From Microbacterium nanhaiense (lineage in GTDB: Bacteria > Actinomycetota > Actinomycetes > Actinomycetales > Microbacteriaceae), in contig NZ_BMMQ01000003.1 of assembly GCF_014646015.1 (NCBI RefSeq), forward strand, positions 372,001-436,000: 64,000 nt of DNA. The letters run 5' to 3'. Below, one piece after another: positions 53,912 through 62,246 of this stretch (positions within the stretch are counted from its first letter, which is position 1; each line of letters begins with the position of its first letter). Both the position numbers and the translations under genes were made by a program. Under the pieces are notes generated by a model. It made no database searches and was not told where the DNA came from. It saw only the letters and a list, made by a program, of their open reading frames with translations.

Positions 53912-55417
53912 TCAGCCGTTGACGGCCCGGTATGCCTCGGTGTATTCGGCCTGGATCTTGCCGAGATCTCCGGCGAGCAGCTCGTCGATGGCGGCCTCGT
54001 AGCCGGCCATGTCGATCTGCCCGACGATGTACTTGTTGTACGCGTCCTGAGCGGCCTGCTCGACCTGGGTCCAGCGTGCGTCGAAGGTCTCCGACGTCAG
54101 CGGTTGAGCCACGTTCGTGATCGCGTAGTCGTCGTTCTCGGCCGTGAGCTCGGCGCCCTCGTTCACGTAGGGATCCGTGTTGGGGTAGGTCACGAGCGTG
54201 TCGGAGGGGCGCGACGACGCGAAGGGCTGCACGTCGCGCTCCCACGCGGCCTGGTCGAGCATCGTGATCACGCCGTCGGCGTCGACCTCGTAGTGCTCGC
54301 CCTCGATGCCGTTCGTCATGATCCCGTACGCCTCCTCATCGAGGAGCTTGTCGATCATGCCGAGCGCCACGCGCAGCTCGTCTTCGTTCTGGATGTTGGA
54401 CTTCGGGAAGCTGAGCCAGCCGCCGAAGCCGCCGTTCGTGTCGGTGAGGATGCGCCGCGGTACGTCCTTGTAGGTCATGTCGTTGACCATCGCCCACTCC
54501 ATCGGCGTCTCGGGGTCGACCGAGCGTGCGGTGGCGATGTAGTTGGGCACGGCGGTGAAGCCCGCCATCGCGATGCCCGCCGCGCCCTTGGCGATGCCGT
54601 CCTGCTGGTGCTGCTTCTGCAGGGTCACGAACTCCTGGTTGACCGAGCCGTCCTCGTAGAGGCCGCGGTACCACTCCATGGCTTCCTTGTATGCGTCGGT
54701 CGTGAAGCTCGCGACGACCTCGCCGTCGTCGTTCAACTCGAAGTCGGCGCCCGCCCCGAAGTATCCGGAGAGGATCCGGAACCCGATGTAGAAGCTCTCG
54801 TCGCGGTCGTACATCCCCTCGGTGTCGTCCTTGCCGTTGCCGTCCGGATCGTTGTGCGCGAACGCGTGGGCGACCTCGGTGAGCTCCTCGATCGTATGCG
54901 GCACCTCGAGCCCGAGATTGTCGAGCCAGTCCTGGCGGATGACGACGCCGTAGCGTGCCTTGGGCTTCTGGATCGGAACACCGTAGAGGTGGCCGTCGAG
55001 CATCGCGGCCTCGACGATCTGCGGGTCGATCTTCGACAGGTTCGGGAACTCGCTGAGGTACTTCTCCACGTCCCAGAACTGGCCCGAGGCGAGGGCCTTG
55101 CGGATCGACGAGGAGTCGATCTGCTGCAGCGTGACGATATCCGCCAGCTTGTCGGACGCGATCGCCGCGTTGAGCTTCTCGGAGGCGGACGCGGCGGGGA
55201 TCCACTGGAAGTCGAGCCCGACACGGGTGTGCTCCTCGAGCGCCGTCTCCACGACACCGCCGGGTTCCGGCGTCGTCGGCATGTGGAGCATCGCCATCCA
55301 GGTGAGCTCGTCGGGCGAATCGCTGTCCGCCGCCCCGCCGGCCCCGCACCCCGTGAGGGCGACGCCGGCGATGGCGAGGGAAGCGACGCTGATTCCCAGT
55401 TTGCGATTGATCCTCAT
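53912..55417 (-). CDS. tandem sugar-binding lipoprotein 2 (operon order), Lpl type
   Basis: A 501-residue paralogue with signal peptide ISVASLAIAGVALTGCG and lipobox. It keeps the family blocks (ARYGVVIRQDWLDNLGLEV, KEAMEWYRGLYEDGSV, AGDLGKIQAEYTEAYRAVNG) but differs most in the central region: FTAVPNYIATARSVDPE replaces the FEARGF/FEAKNY-like segment of its siblings, and DKLLDEEAYGIMTNGIEG has its own changes. This divergence suggests a different ligand. Gaps to its neighbours are 39 and 17 bases, so it is cotranscribed. Confidence 0.92.
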   Translation of the reverse strand: MRINRKLGISVASLAIAGVALTGCGAGGAADSDSPDELTWMAMLHMPTTPEPGGVVETALEEHTRVGLDFQWIPAASASEKLNAAIASDKLADIVTLQQIDSSSIRKALASGQFWDVEKYLSEFPNLSKIDPQIVEAAMLDGHLYGVPIQKPKARYGVVIRQDWLDNLGLEVPHTIEELTEVAHAFAHNDPDGNGKDDTEGMYDRDESFYIGFRILSGYFGAGADFELNDDGEVVASFTTDAYKEAMEWYRGLYEDGSVNQEFVTLQKQHQQDGIAKGAAGIAMAGFTAVPNYIATARSVDPETPMEWAMVNDMTYKDVPRRILTDTNGGFGGWLSFPKSNIQNEDELRVALGMIDKLLDEEAYGIMTNGIEGEHYEVDADGVITMLDQAAWERDVQPFASSRPSDTLVTYPNTDPYVNEGAELTAENDDYAITNVAQPLTSETFDARWTQVEQAAQDAYNKYIVGQIDMAGYEAAIDELLAGDLGKIQAEYTEAYRAVNG

Positions 55418-55434
55418 GATGTCCTGTCTCGTGG

Positions 55435-56937
55435 TCAGCCGTTGACCTTGGCGTACGCCTCGGTGAATTCGTCTTGGATCTTGCCGAGGTCGCCCGCGAG
55501 GAGGTCGTCGACGACCTTCTGGTAGCCGTCGATGTCGAGCTGGCCGACCATGTACTTGTTGTACGCGTCGCGTGCGCTCTTGAGCACCTCGGTCCAGCGC
55601 GAGTCATACGTGTCCGAGGTCAGCGACTGCGAGACGTCGACGATTGCATAGTCGTCGTTCTCGGCCATCTTCTCGGCGGCCTCGTCGACGTACGGCGTGC
55701 TGCTCGGGAAGGTCTTGATGGTCTCGGACATACGCGACGAAGAGTAGGGCTGCACTTCCTGCTCCCACTTCGTCTGGTCGGTGATCGCGACGGCGCCATC
55801 GGCTTCGTACTCGAAGTGCTCGCCTTCGATGCCGTTCGTCATGAGGTCGAAGGCCTCCTCGGAGAGCAGCTTGTCCAGAACTCCGAGCACGACCTTGACC
55901 TGCTCCTCGTTCTTCACGCTCGACTTCGAGATCGCGTACAGACCGCCGATGCCGCCGTTGGTGTCGGAAAGGATCCGGCGAGGCACGTCTTCGTGAGTCA
56001 TGTCATTGACGAGGGCCCATGCCATCGGCGTGTCCGGGTCGCTGCTCTGCGCCAGAGCCATGTAGTTCTTCGCCTCGAACAGGCCCGTCAAGACGATGCC
56101 GCCCTTGCCCTGAGCAATCGCGTCCTGCTGATTCTGTTTCTGGATGGTGACGAATTCCTGCGTGACGGCGCCGTCCTGGTACAGCTCGCGGTACCACTCC
56201 ATCGCCTCGATGAACGGCTCGGTCGTGAAGCTCGCGACGACCTCGTCGTTGTCGTTGACCTCGAAGACGCTTCCGGCGCCGAAGTAACCGGCGAGGCTGC
56301 GGAAGCCGAGGTCGAAGCTCTCCGAGCGGTCGAGGATGCCGGTCGTGTCGTCCTTGCCGTTGCCGTCCGGGTCTTCGTTCGTGAAGGCGCGTGCAACCTC
56401 GGCGAGTTCCTCGGTCGTGTGCGGCACCTCAAGGCCGAGGGTGTCCAACCAGTCCTGACGGATCAGAACGCCGTAGCGAGCCTTGGGCTTCTGCGCCGGG
56501 ACTCCGTAGAGGACGCCGTCGATCTTCGACGCTTCGAGGATCTGTGGGTCGATCTTCGAGAGGTTCGGGAAGTCGGCGAGGAAGGGCTCGATGTCCCAGA
56601 ACTGGCCCGACGTCAGAGCGCGACGCGACGTCGACTCGGTCAGGCTCAGCGGCACGATGTCGGCGAGGTTATCCGATGCGATCGCGGCGTTGAGCTTCTC
56701 GTCTTTCGACGCTGCCGGGATCCACTGGAAGTCGAGGCCCTTCCCCACGACGTCCTCGAGCGCCGTTTCGATCACGCCGCCCTTTTCAGGAGTGGTCGGG
56801 GTGTGCAGCAGCGCCATCCACGAGACGTTGTCCTTCGAGGCATCCCCGGCACCGCCGGAGGCGCCGCACCCCGTGAGGGCGAGGCCGGTGACGGCGAGGA
56901 CTGCGGATCCGAGGGCGAGCTTGCGGTTGAACTTCAT
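55435..56937 (-). CDS. tandem sugar-binding lipoprotein 1 (operon order), Lpl type
   Basis: A 500-residue paralogue, first of the four in transcription order. The signal peptide reads ALGSAVLAVTGLALTGCG with a lipobox cysteine. Family blocks: ARYGVLIRQDWLDTLGLEV, DPDGNGKDDTTGILDR, FGAGSVFEVNDNDEVV, AGDLGKIQDEFTEAYAKVNG. The ATG at 56937 overlaps the YesL stop by four bases; the frame is open far upstream through yesL, but only this start gives a lipoprotein. Its coupling to yesL and closeness to the LplB permease suggest it is the ancestral partner of the importer, with the other three as added specificities. Confidence 0.92.
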   Translation of the reverse strand: MKFNRKLALGSAVLAVTGLALTGCGASGGAGDASKDNVSWMALLHTPTTPEKGGVIETALEDVVGKGLDFQWIPAASKDEKLNAAIASDNLADIVPLSLTESTSRRALTSGQFWDIEPFLADFPNLSKIDPQILEASKIDGVLYGVPAQKPKARYGVLIRQDWLDTLGLEVPHTTEELAEVARAFTNEDPDGNGKDDTTGILDRSESFDLGFRSLAGYFGAGSVFEVNDNDEVVASFTTEPFIEAMEWYRELYQDGAVTQEFVTIQKQNQQDAIAQGKGGIVLTGLFEAKNYMALAQSSDPDTPMAWALVNDMTHEDVPRRILSDTNGGIGGLYAISKSSVKNEEQVKVVLGVLDKLLSEEAFDLMTNGIEGEHFEYEADGAVAITDQTKWEQEVQPYSSSRMSETIKTFPSSTPYVDEAAEKMAENDDYAIVDVSQSLTSDTYDSRWTEVLKSARDAYNKYMVGQLDIDGYQKVVDDLLAGDLGKIQDEFTEAYAKVNG

Positions 56938-57590
56938 GAGGAGATTCCTTGCGATGCCGGTGCGTGAGATGTGGTGTCGTTGATGTCGTCGTCGGCGACG
57001 AGCTGACGGAAGACGGATCGTGTGATGAGGCCGATGGCGGTCGCGGGCACGACCATGGCGAAGAGGGGAAGGATGGGGAGGGCGAAGGTGTACAGCAGCC
57101 ACACCCACCCGGCGGTCGCGGCGGCGGCGATAATCGTCCAGTGCAGCGAGCCGATCCCGACGAGGAACGCCGCGGCGAAGCGGCGGTGAATCGCGACCTG
57201 GTCGGTGGCGACCGCAATCGGGAAGACATACGCGCCCGCGACGAAGAGAAGGAAGAGCGCGACCACGTTTGCGAAGCGGAGCTCCCAGCTCGACGCCGAG
57301 AAGATGTTCGTTCCGATGATGGTGCCGGCGACGATGAGCACCCAGCCCATCGCCGCCGAGCGCCAGAACTCGGCCCGGACCTTCTGGAAGAAGGTGCGGG
57401 TGATCGGCGGCTGGTCGCCGAGGCGGAACCAGCCATCGATGTATGCCGCGAGCGCGTACGACGCGGGGCCCAGACCGAAGATGATCAGGCCGGCCAGCGT
57501 CGTCACCAGCCACAGCAGGGTGAGGTACACCATGCGGTACACGCCCGTCAGGAACGAGTTCAGCCGCATGAGTCCCTCGTAGGAGAACAT
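56934..57590 (-). CDS. yesL: YesL-like DUF624 membrane protein
   Basis: A 218-residue membrane protein with five or so hydrophobic helices: VYLTLLWLVTTLAGLIIFGLG, AAMGWVLIVAGTIIG, VVALFLLFVAGAYVF, WTIIAAAATAGWVWLLYTFA and ILPLFAMVVPATAIGLI. DUF624/YesL proteins sit in rhamnogalacturonan and related importer operons (yes and lpl regions of Bacillus subtilis) but have no assigned biochemical role. It lies between the LplB permease (one-base overlap) and the first binding protein (four-base overlap), the usual place. Its presence supports a pectic or uronic oligosaccharide as cargo. Confidence 0.86.
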   Translation of the reverse strand: MFSYEGLMRLNSFLTGVYRMVYLTLLWLVTTLAGLIIFGLGPASYALAAYIDGWFRLGDQPPITRTFFQKVRAEFWRSAAMGWVLIVAGTIIGTNIFSASSWELRFANVVALFLLFVAGAYVFPIAVATDQVAIHRRFAAAFLVGIGSLHWTIIAAAATAGWVWLLYTFALPILPLFAMVVPATAIGLITRSVFRQLVADDDINDTTSHAPASQGISS

Positions 57591-58579
57591 CAGTAGACGC
57601 CTTCCTCGCCGAACTTCTTCGCGAGCTTGTTCGCCATGATGACGAGGATCAGGCCGACCAGGCCCTTGAACAGGCCGACCGCTGCGGCGTAGCTCATCTG
57701 ACCGTTCTGGATACCCGTGACGTACACGTAGGTGTCGAAGATCTCGCCGACTTCGCGGTTGAGCGAGTTCAGCACGAGGAACATGTGCTCGAATCCGAGC
57801 TCGAGGAAGTCACCGATCGCGAGGATGAAGAGAACGATGATGGTCGGGCGGATGGCAGGGAGCGTGATGTGCCACGTCTGACGCCAGCGTCCGGCTCCGT
57901 CGAGCTCGGAGGCCTCGTAGAGTTCGGTGTCGACAGCGGTCATCGCCGCGAGGTACACGATGGTTCCCCATCCGGCGCTCTTCCAGATCTCCTGGAAGAC
58001 GTACATGGGGCGGAGCCAGGCGGGATCGGTCAGGAAGCCGATCTTCTCGAAGCCCCACGACTCGAGGAGGTTGTTGATGCTTCCGCCGTCGGTCGTGAAC
58101 AGCACGTAGAACAGCGACACCACGATGACCCACGACATGAAGTGCGGTAGGTAGATGACCGTCTGCACGGAGCGCTGGAACCACTTCGTGCGCACCTCGT
58201 TGAGCAGCAGCGCGAGGATGATCGGAATCGGGAACGAGAAGATCAGCAGCAGCAGCGACACGATGATCGTGTTGCTGAGCAGCATGAAGAACGTTTCTTC
58301 GGTGAAGAAGCGGATGAAGTGCTCGAAGCCGACCCAGTCGCTGCCGAAGAGACCGAGATAGGGCGTGAAGTCCTGGAAGGCCATGATGAGGCCGCCCATG
58401 GGGAAGTACTTGAAGACGATGAAGTACGCGATCCCGGGCAGCGCCATGAGGTACAGCGCCTTGTGGCGCCAGATGTACGATTCGCGCCAGCCCTTCTTCC
58501 TCGGCGTGACGGTCGGGGCCGCTGTCGTGAACAGGTGCTCAGTCGTCGGCTTGACCTGAGGAATGGTGGGACCGCTCAT
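57590..58579 (-). CDS. sugar ABC importer permease, LplB type
   Basis: A 329-residue permease with a cytoplasmic N-terminus, six hydrophobic helices and the EAA loop ELYEASELDGAGRWRQTWHI. The LplB-type end KLAKKFGEEGVY is present. It opens the nine-gene leftward operon and is preceded by a promoter with two GAAACCGGTTTC-like operators. Its partner LplC-type permease is the last gene of the same operon, about 8.5 kb away. No ATPase gene is in the operon, so energy must come from an ATPase encoded elsewhere. Confidence 0.93.
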   Translation of the reverse strand: MSGPTIPQVKPTTEHLFTTAAPTVTPRKKGWRESYIWRHKALYLMALPGIAYFIVFKYFPMGGLIMAFQDFTPYLGLFGSDWVGFEHFIRFFTEETFFMLLSNTIIVSLLLLIFSFPIPIILALLLNEVRTKWFQRSVQTVIYLPHFMSWVIVVSLFYVLFTTDGGSINNLLESWGFEKIGFLTDPAWLRPMYVFQEIWKSAGWGTIVYLAAMTAVDTELYEASELDGAGRWRQTWHITLPAIRPTIIVLFILAIGDFLELGFEHMFLVLNSLNREVGEIFDTYVYVTGIQNGQMSYAAAVGLFKGLVGLILVIMANKLAKKFGEEGVY

Positions 58580-58642
58580 CCCAGGGCCTCCGGGCCGTGC
58601 ATGGTCGAGTTCATCGAAAGGGCGCCTCTCTGCGTGCGATTC

Positions 58643-58654
58643 GGGGACCGGTTT
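58643..58654. promoter_or_regulatory. LacI-type operator, promoter-distal copy for the importer operon
   Basis: GGGACCGGTTTC, 10 of 12 matches to GAAACCGGTTTC, centred 46 bases (about four helical turns) from the second copy at 58689-58700. It lies in the 5' untranslated region of the LplB-first operon. Confidence 0.58.
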
Positions 58655-58688
58655 CCTGGTGGCCCACGACCGTGTGGGGCACCATCGG

Positions 58689-58700
58689 GGAACCGGTTTC
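58689..58700. promoter_or_regulatory. LacI-type operator at the transcription start of the importer operon
   Basis: GGAACCGGTTTC, 11 of 12 matches to GAAACCGGTTTC. It begins four bases downstream of the predicted -10 (58705-58710), so it would cover the transcription start. Confidence 0.66.
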
Positions 58701-58704
58701 TGAC

Positions 58705-58733
58705 AGGGTAACAGCTTGCCCAGGGGCGAGCAA
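58705..58733 (-). promoter_or_regulatory. promoter of the nine-gene importer operon
   Basis: Reading leftward: TTGCTC (58733-58728), 17 bases, TACCCT (58710-58705), followed by two operators. Spacing is ideal and the hexamers are fair. Confidence 0.58.
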
Positions 58734-58750
58734 GTGCGGTGATCTGACCG

Positions 58751-59956
58751 TTAGGAGCGGGGGATCGTCCGATCGAGTCGGGCCGCGAAATCGATCATGA
58801 ATTCGTGCCGCCACTGCGATACCGTGCGGGCGCCCGGCCAGCCCTCGATGGCGACCTCGGGCGCGCCGTCGTCGCACCACCAGTTTCGATAGGCCTGCGA
58901 GGGGATCGACCACCTCTGGGCGGGCGGAAGCTCGGCGGTGAAGGATCCGGACTGGCCGTCGAGCGCGGGGTGGGTGCTGCGGATCTCATACCCCATCGGG
59001 CGGATGTCGCGCGGTGAGAGGCGGAAGCGCAGCAACTCGCCCTCGACCACGGGCTCGGGGAAGGGGCCCTGCAGGCGCCCGTCGAAGAGGAGGTTGGCGT
59101 GGTGCTCGTCGCTCCAGTCGGCCGGCTTCGGGACGAGGATCTCGACGACGCCGAACGCCTCGACGACGTCGGCCTCGGTAGCGGGGTGCGCGAGACGGGT
59201 CTTTCGTCCGTCCCACAGCGGCACGAACTTCCCGCCCCAGCTGGGCTCGTCGGGGCGCTGGGTGCCGTGCAGCACCCAGGTGACGGTCGGCGTGTCGCCC
59301 ATCTTGACCGCGGGCAGCTGCTTCTCGAAGAACGCGCCGAGTGCGCCTCGACCGATGACGTGCTCGCCGATGAAGCGCGTCGGGGAGAGATCGTCGTCCG
59401 GAGCGCCCATGAAGAAGCCGCGATAGGTGTTGTTCGACTCGATCAGCGTCACGTCGCGGTGGTGTGTCTCGATGTAGTTGTATGCGTCGACGCCCCACGT
59501 CTTGTTGGGGCCGCCGATGTAGTGCACGACGATCTTGTCGGTGATGTCCGGCGCGTCGTGGAGCGCCTGGGCCACGTCGTCGATCCCGCCCCAAACGAGC
59601 ACGTTGAGCGGTCGCGGGTCCTCGCGCCGCGCGCACGCCACGAGCCATTCGGATCCCTCGGAGGGGTCGGAGAAGCCGGCGTCCGGTGCGACGTCGACGG
59701 CGCCCTGTTTCACGAGCGATCGAAGCGCGTCGGGCATGGGGTAGTCCGCGTGCGACGACAGTGCCGCGTAGTCGCTCTCGTAGGCGTCGATGACGGCGTG
59801 GATGTCGCGCGCCCGACCGTCGCCGTAGGGCGACGACACGAGCCCCTCGATGTCGAGCACATCCGAGTAGAGAAGCAGGTGCACCATCGACTGGAAGTCG
59901 TCGGGGTCGGTTCCACCGATGTCCGTCGAAACGAGGACGCGGGGCAGGGCGGTCAT
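58751..59956 (-). CDS. DUF1593 nucleoside-hydrolase-like protein
   Basis: A 401-residue cytoplasmic protein with the inosine-uridine nucleoside-hydrolase fold at its N-terminus: STDIGGTDPDDFQSM, the metal-binding aspartate motif, then NVLVWGGIDDVAQAL and HYIGGPNKTWG. The last 120 residues are a beta-rich domain of the DUF1593/Sde182-like family, which recurs in plant-polysaccharide loci. The activity is unknown; hydrolysis of an N- or O-glycosidic bond is plausible by fold. The ATG at 59956 has AGAGAG upstream. It is divergent from the 60144 gene, sharing an operator-bearing control region. Confidence 0.84.
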   Translation of the reverse strand: MTALPRVLVSTDIGGTDPDDFQSMVHLLLYSDVLDIEGLVSSPYGDGRARDIHAVIDAYESDYAALSSHADYPMPDALRSLVKQGAVDVAPDAGFSDPSEGSEWLVACARREDPRPLNVLVWGGIDDVAQALHDAPDITDKIVVHYIGGPNKTWGVDAYNYIETHHRDVTLIESNNTYRGFFMGAPDDDLSPTRFIGEHVIGRGALGAFFEKQLPAVKMGDTPTVTWVLHGTQRPDEPSWGGKFVPLWDGRKTRLAHPATEADVVEAFGVVEILVPKPADWSDEHHANLLFDGRLQGPFPEPVVEGELLRFRLSPRDIRPMGYEIRSTHPALDGQSGSFTAELPPAQRWSIPSQAYRNWWCDDGAPEVAIEGWPGARTVSQWRHEFMIDFAARLDRTIPRS

Positions 59957-60067
59957 GGTCAGCTCTCTTTCGTTGCTGCGCGGCGTCTTTGCCGCGCAGA
60001 TGAGTGGTGACGGGCGCTCAGGGCGGCGACTCGTCGAACCGGTTGACCAAATTAGCACCGTTCGCCG

Positions 60068-60097
60068 TTGTAAGAAACCGCTTTCTCACGATATCTT
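60068..60097 (+). promoter_or_regulatory. promoter of the six-hairpin protein gene
   Basis: TTGTAA (60068-60073), 18-base spacer, TATCTT (60092-60097). The spacer is largely filled by the operator at 60073-60086, the same layout as at 42259-42287. Confidence 0.55.
60073..60086. promoter_or_regulatory. LacI-type operator AGAAACCGCTTTCT
   Basis: The inner 12 bases match GAAACCGGTTTC at 11 positions. It lies between the divergent DUF1593 and 60144 genes and inside the spacer of the rightward promoter. Confidence 0.64.
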
Positions 60098-60143
60098 CAG
60101 TCGGGGCATCGACGCCCGACGAGACATCGCGAGGGAGCGGGAC

Positions 60144-62234
60144 ATGACTCAGGCCACGATCGATCGACGCGCCGTCATCGAGCGGCACGACGTGCGGCAG
60201 ACCACCCTCGACGGACGCAGCCCGGTCTCCGTCGGCAACGGAGAGTTCGCCTTCACCGTCGACCTCACGGGCTTGCAGAGCTTCCCCGATCACTTCCCGG
60301 TGGAGCGCCGCCCGAACGAGCCGGATCGCGACGCGCCGGGCACGCTGCTCGGCACGCAGGCCCAGTGGGCATGGCACTCGATCCCGGGGGAGCGCGAGTA
60401 CGAGCTCTCCGAATCGACGCGCTGGTACGACATCGACGGACGCCCGACGCCGTACCTCGAGGAGGTCAAGGATACGGCCGAGAGCGCGGATGCCACCCGG
60501 TGGTTGCGCGCGAACCCGCACCGCCTCGATCTCGCGAGGATCGGTTTCGTCGATGCGGGCGGCGAGGCGATCCGCCCGGCCGAGCTCGAGCGCGCGGAGC
60601 AGACGCTGTCGCTCTGGGAGGGCGTCGCCCGGAGTTCGTTCGAGCGCGGGGGTGCGCACGTCGACGTCGTGACCGCGGTGCACCCGGATCGAGACGCCGT
60701 CGGGATCGAGGTGCGGGGAGCGCGCGCGGCGGGCCTCGCGATCCGCGTCGCCTTCCCCTACGGATCCGGCGATTGGCACAACGCCGCCGACTGGGGCCGG
60801 CCGGATCGGCACTCGACGATCGTGATCGAGCGCGAGGACGGGTGGCTCGTCGAGCGCGAGCTCGACGGCTCGCGCTACACCGCGCGGATCCTCGCCCCGG
60901 GCGCCGCCCTCGAACGCGTCGGCGAGCACGAGGTGCTGCTGCGCGTGAGCGACGATGCGCGCGTCTCGATCGAATTCGCGACGGACGGATCCGGCGACAT
61001 GGTGAGCATCCCGGGCCGGGAGCCCGGCCGGGATCCGCTGGATGCCGGAGACATCGTGCGGGCGGCCCGCGAGCACTGGGCGCGGTTCTGGACGACGGGA
61101 TCCGCGATCGCGCTCGCGAGCGACACCGACGCGCGCGCCGCCGAACTGGAGCGCCGCATCGTGCTCTCGCAGTACGTGACGGCCGTGAACTGCTCCGGAT
61201 CCCTCCCGCCGCAGGAGACGGGCCTCGTCTGCAACTCCTGGCGAGGAAAGTTCCACCTCGAGATGCACTGGTGGCACGCGGCCCACTTCCCGATGTGGGG
61301 CAGGCCCGAGCTGCTGCGCCGCAGCCTCGGATGGTACGTCGACGCCCTCGAGCTCGCGCGCGAGACGGCCTCGGCGCAGGGCTTCGCGGGGGCGCGCTGG
61401 CCGAAGCAGCTGGGATCCGCGATGCGCGATACGCCCAGCACGATCGGTGTGTTCCTCATCTGGCAGCAGCCCCACCCCATCGCGCTCGCCGAGCTCGTGT
61501 ACCGAGCGAGCGCCGATCGCGCCGTGCTCGACCGCTTCGCCGAGATGGTCTTCGAGACGGCGGAGTTCATGGCCGATTTTGCCAAGGAGGTCGACGGCCG
61601 ATTCGTGCTCGGGCCGCCCCTCATTCCGGCGCAGGAGAGCTACGGGGCCGATCGCCTGCGCATGTCGAACCCGCCGTTCGAGCTGGCCTACTGGCGGTGG
61701 GCGCTTCGCGTCGCCGCCGAATGGCGCGCCCGGCTCGGCCTCGAGCCCCGGGCCTCGTGGGAGCGCGTCGCGGAGGGGCTCGTGGAACCGCACGTGCGCG
61801 GCGGTGTCTATACCGCCGTCGACGTGGATCCGTTCACGATCCGCGAGGATCACCCGTCGATGCTGGGCGCCCTGGGCTTCGTGCCCGACGTCGGCATGAT
61901 CGATCCCGCGGTCATGCGGGCGACCTATCTCGACGTCGTGCGCGAGTGGGATTGGGCGTCGACCTGGGGCTGGGACTATCCGCTCATGGCCATGACGGCG
62001 TCGCGCCTGGGCGAACCCGCATGGGCGATCGATGCGCTGATGAACGACGCCGGCAAGAACGAGGTCGTCGCGAGCGGGCACAACCACCAGAACGGCTCGC
62101 TGCCGCTCTACCTGCCGGGCAACGGAGGTCTGCTCGCGGCGATCGCGGTGATGGCCGACCGGCACCAGCGCTCGGGGGACGGGTTCCCCGCGGACTGGAG
62201 CGTGCGGCTGGAGGGCTTCGGCGTCACGATGTGA
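60144..62234 (+). CDS. six-hairpin glycosidase-like protein of unclassified family
   Basis: A 696-residue cytoplasmic protein. An N-terminal beta-sandwich contains VGNGEFAFTVDLTGLQSFP, and the second half looks like an (alpha/alpha)6 barrel with RGKFHLEMHWWHAAHFPMWG (Glu373 as a possible catalytic acid), GARWPKQLGS and a final HNHQNGSLPLYLPGNGG. The overall plan recalls GH65, GH95 and related enzymes, but the motifs fit none I can name with confidence. GAGGGAGCGG precedes the ATG at 60144. It sits under the same operator as the GH28 importer operon, so a pectin-side-chain glycosidase is a fair inference. Confidence 0.78.
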   Translation: MTQATIDRRAVIERHDVRQTTLDGRSPVSVGNGEFAFTVDLTGLQSFPDHFPVERRPNEPDRDAPGTLLGTQAQWAWHSIPGEREYELSESTRWYDIDGRPTPYLEEVKDTAESADATRWLRANPHRLDLARIGFVDAGGEAIRPAELERAEQTLSLWEGVARSSFERGGAHVDVVTAVHPDRDAVGIEVRGARAAGLAIRVAFPYGSGDWHNAADWGRPDRHSTIVIEREDGWLVERELDGSRYTARILAPGAALERVGEHEVLLRVSDDARVSIEFATDGSGDMVSIPGREPGRDPLDAGDIVRAAREHWARFWTTGSAIALASDTDARAAELERRIVLSQYVTAVNCSGSLPPQETGLVCNSWRGKFHLEMHWWHAAHFPMWGRPELLRRSLGWYVDALELARETASAQGFAGARWPKQLGSAMRDTPSTIGVFLIWQQPHPIALAELVYRASADRAVLDRFAEMVFETAEFMADFAKEVDGRFVLGPPLIPAQESYGADRLRMSNPPFELAYWRWALRVAAEWRARLGLEPRASWERVAEGLVEPHVRGGVYTAVDVDPFTIREDHPSMLGALGFVPDVGMIDPAVMRATYLDVVREWDWASTWGWDYPLMAMTASRLGEPAWAIDALMNDAGKNEVVASGHNHQNGSLPLYLPGNGGLLAAIAVMADRHQRSGDGFPADWSVRLEGFGVTM

Positions 62235-62246
62235 CGCCGAGGGCGC

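Noticed and set aside
52745-55525. A 926-codon open frame on the plus strand opposite the binding-protein array
   Set aside because: It is antisense to two genes with clear signal peptides and family blocks; its translation is low-complexity V/L/E/D/R-rich sequence typical of high-GC shadow frames.
55435-57513. A longer version of binding protein 1 starting within yesL
   Set aside because: The extra 192 codons lie over yesL in a different frame and lack any signal peptide; the lipoprotein start is at 56937.
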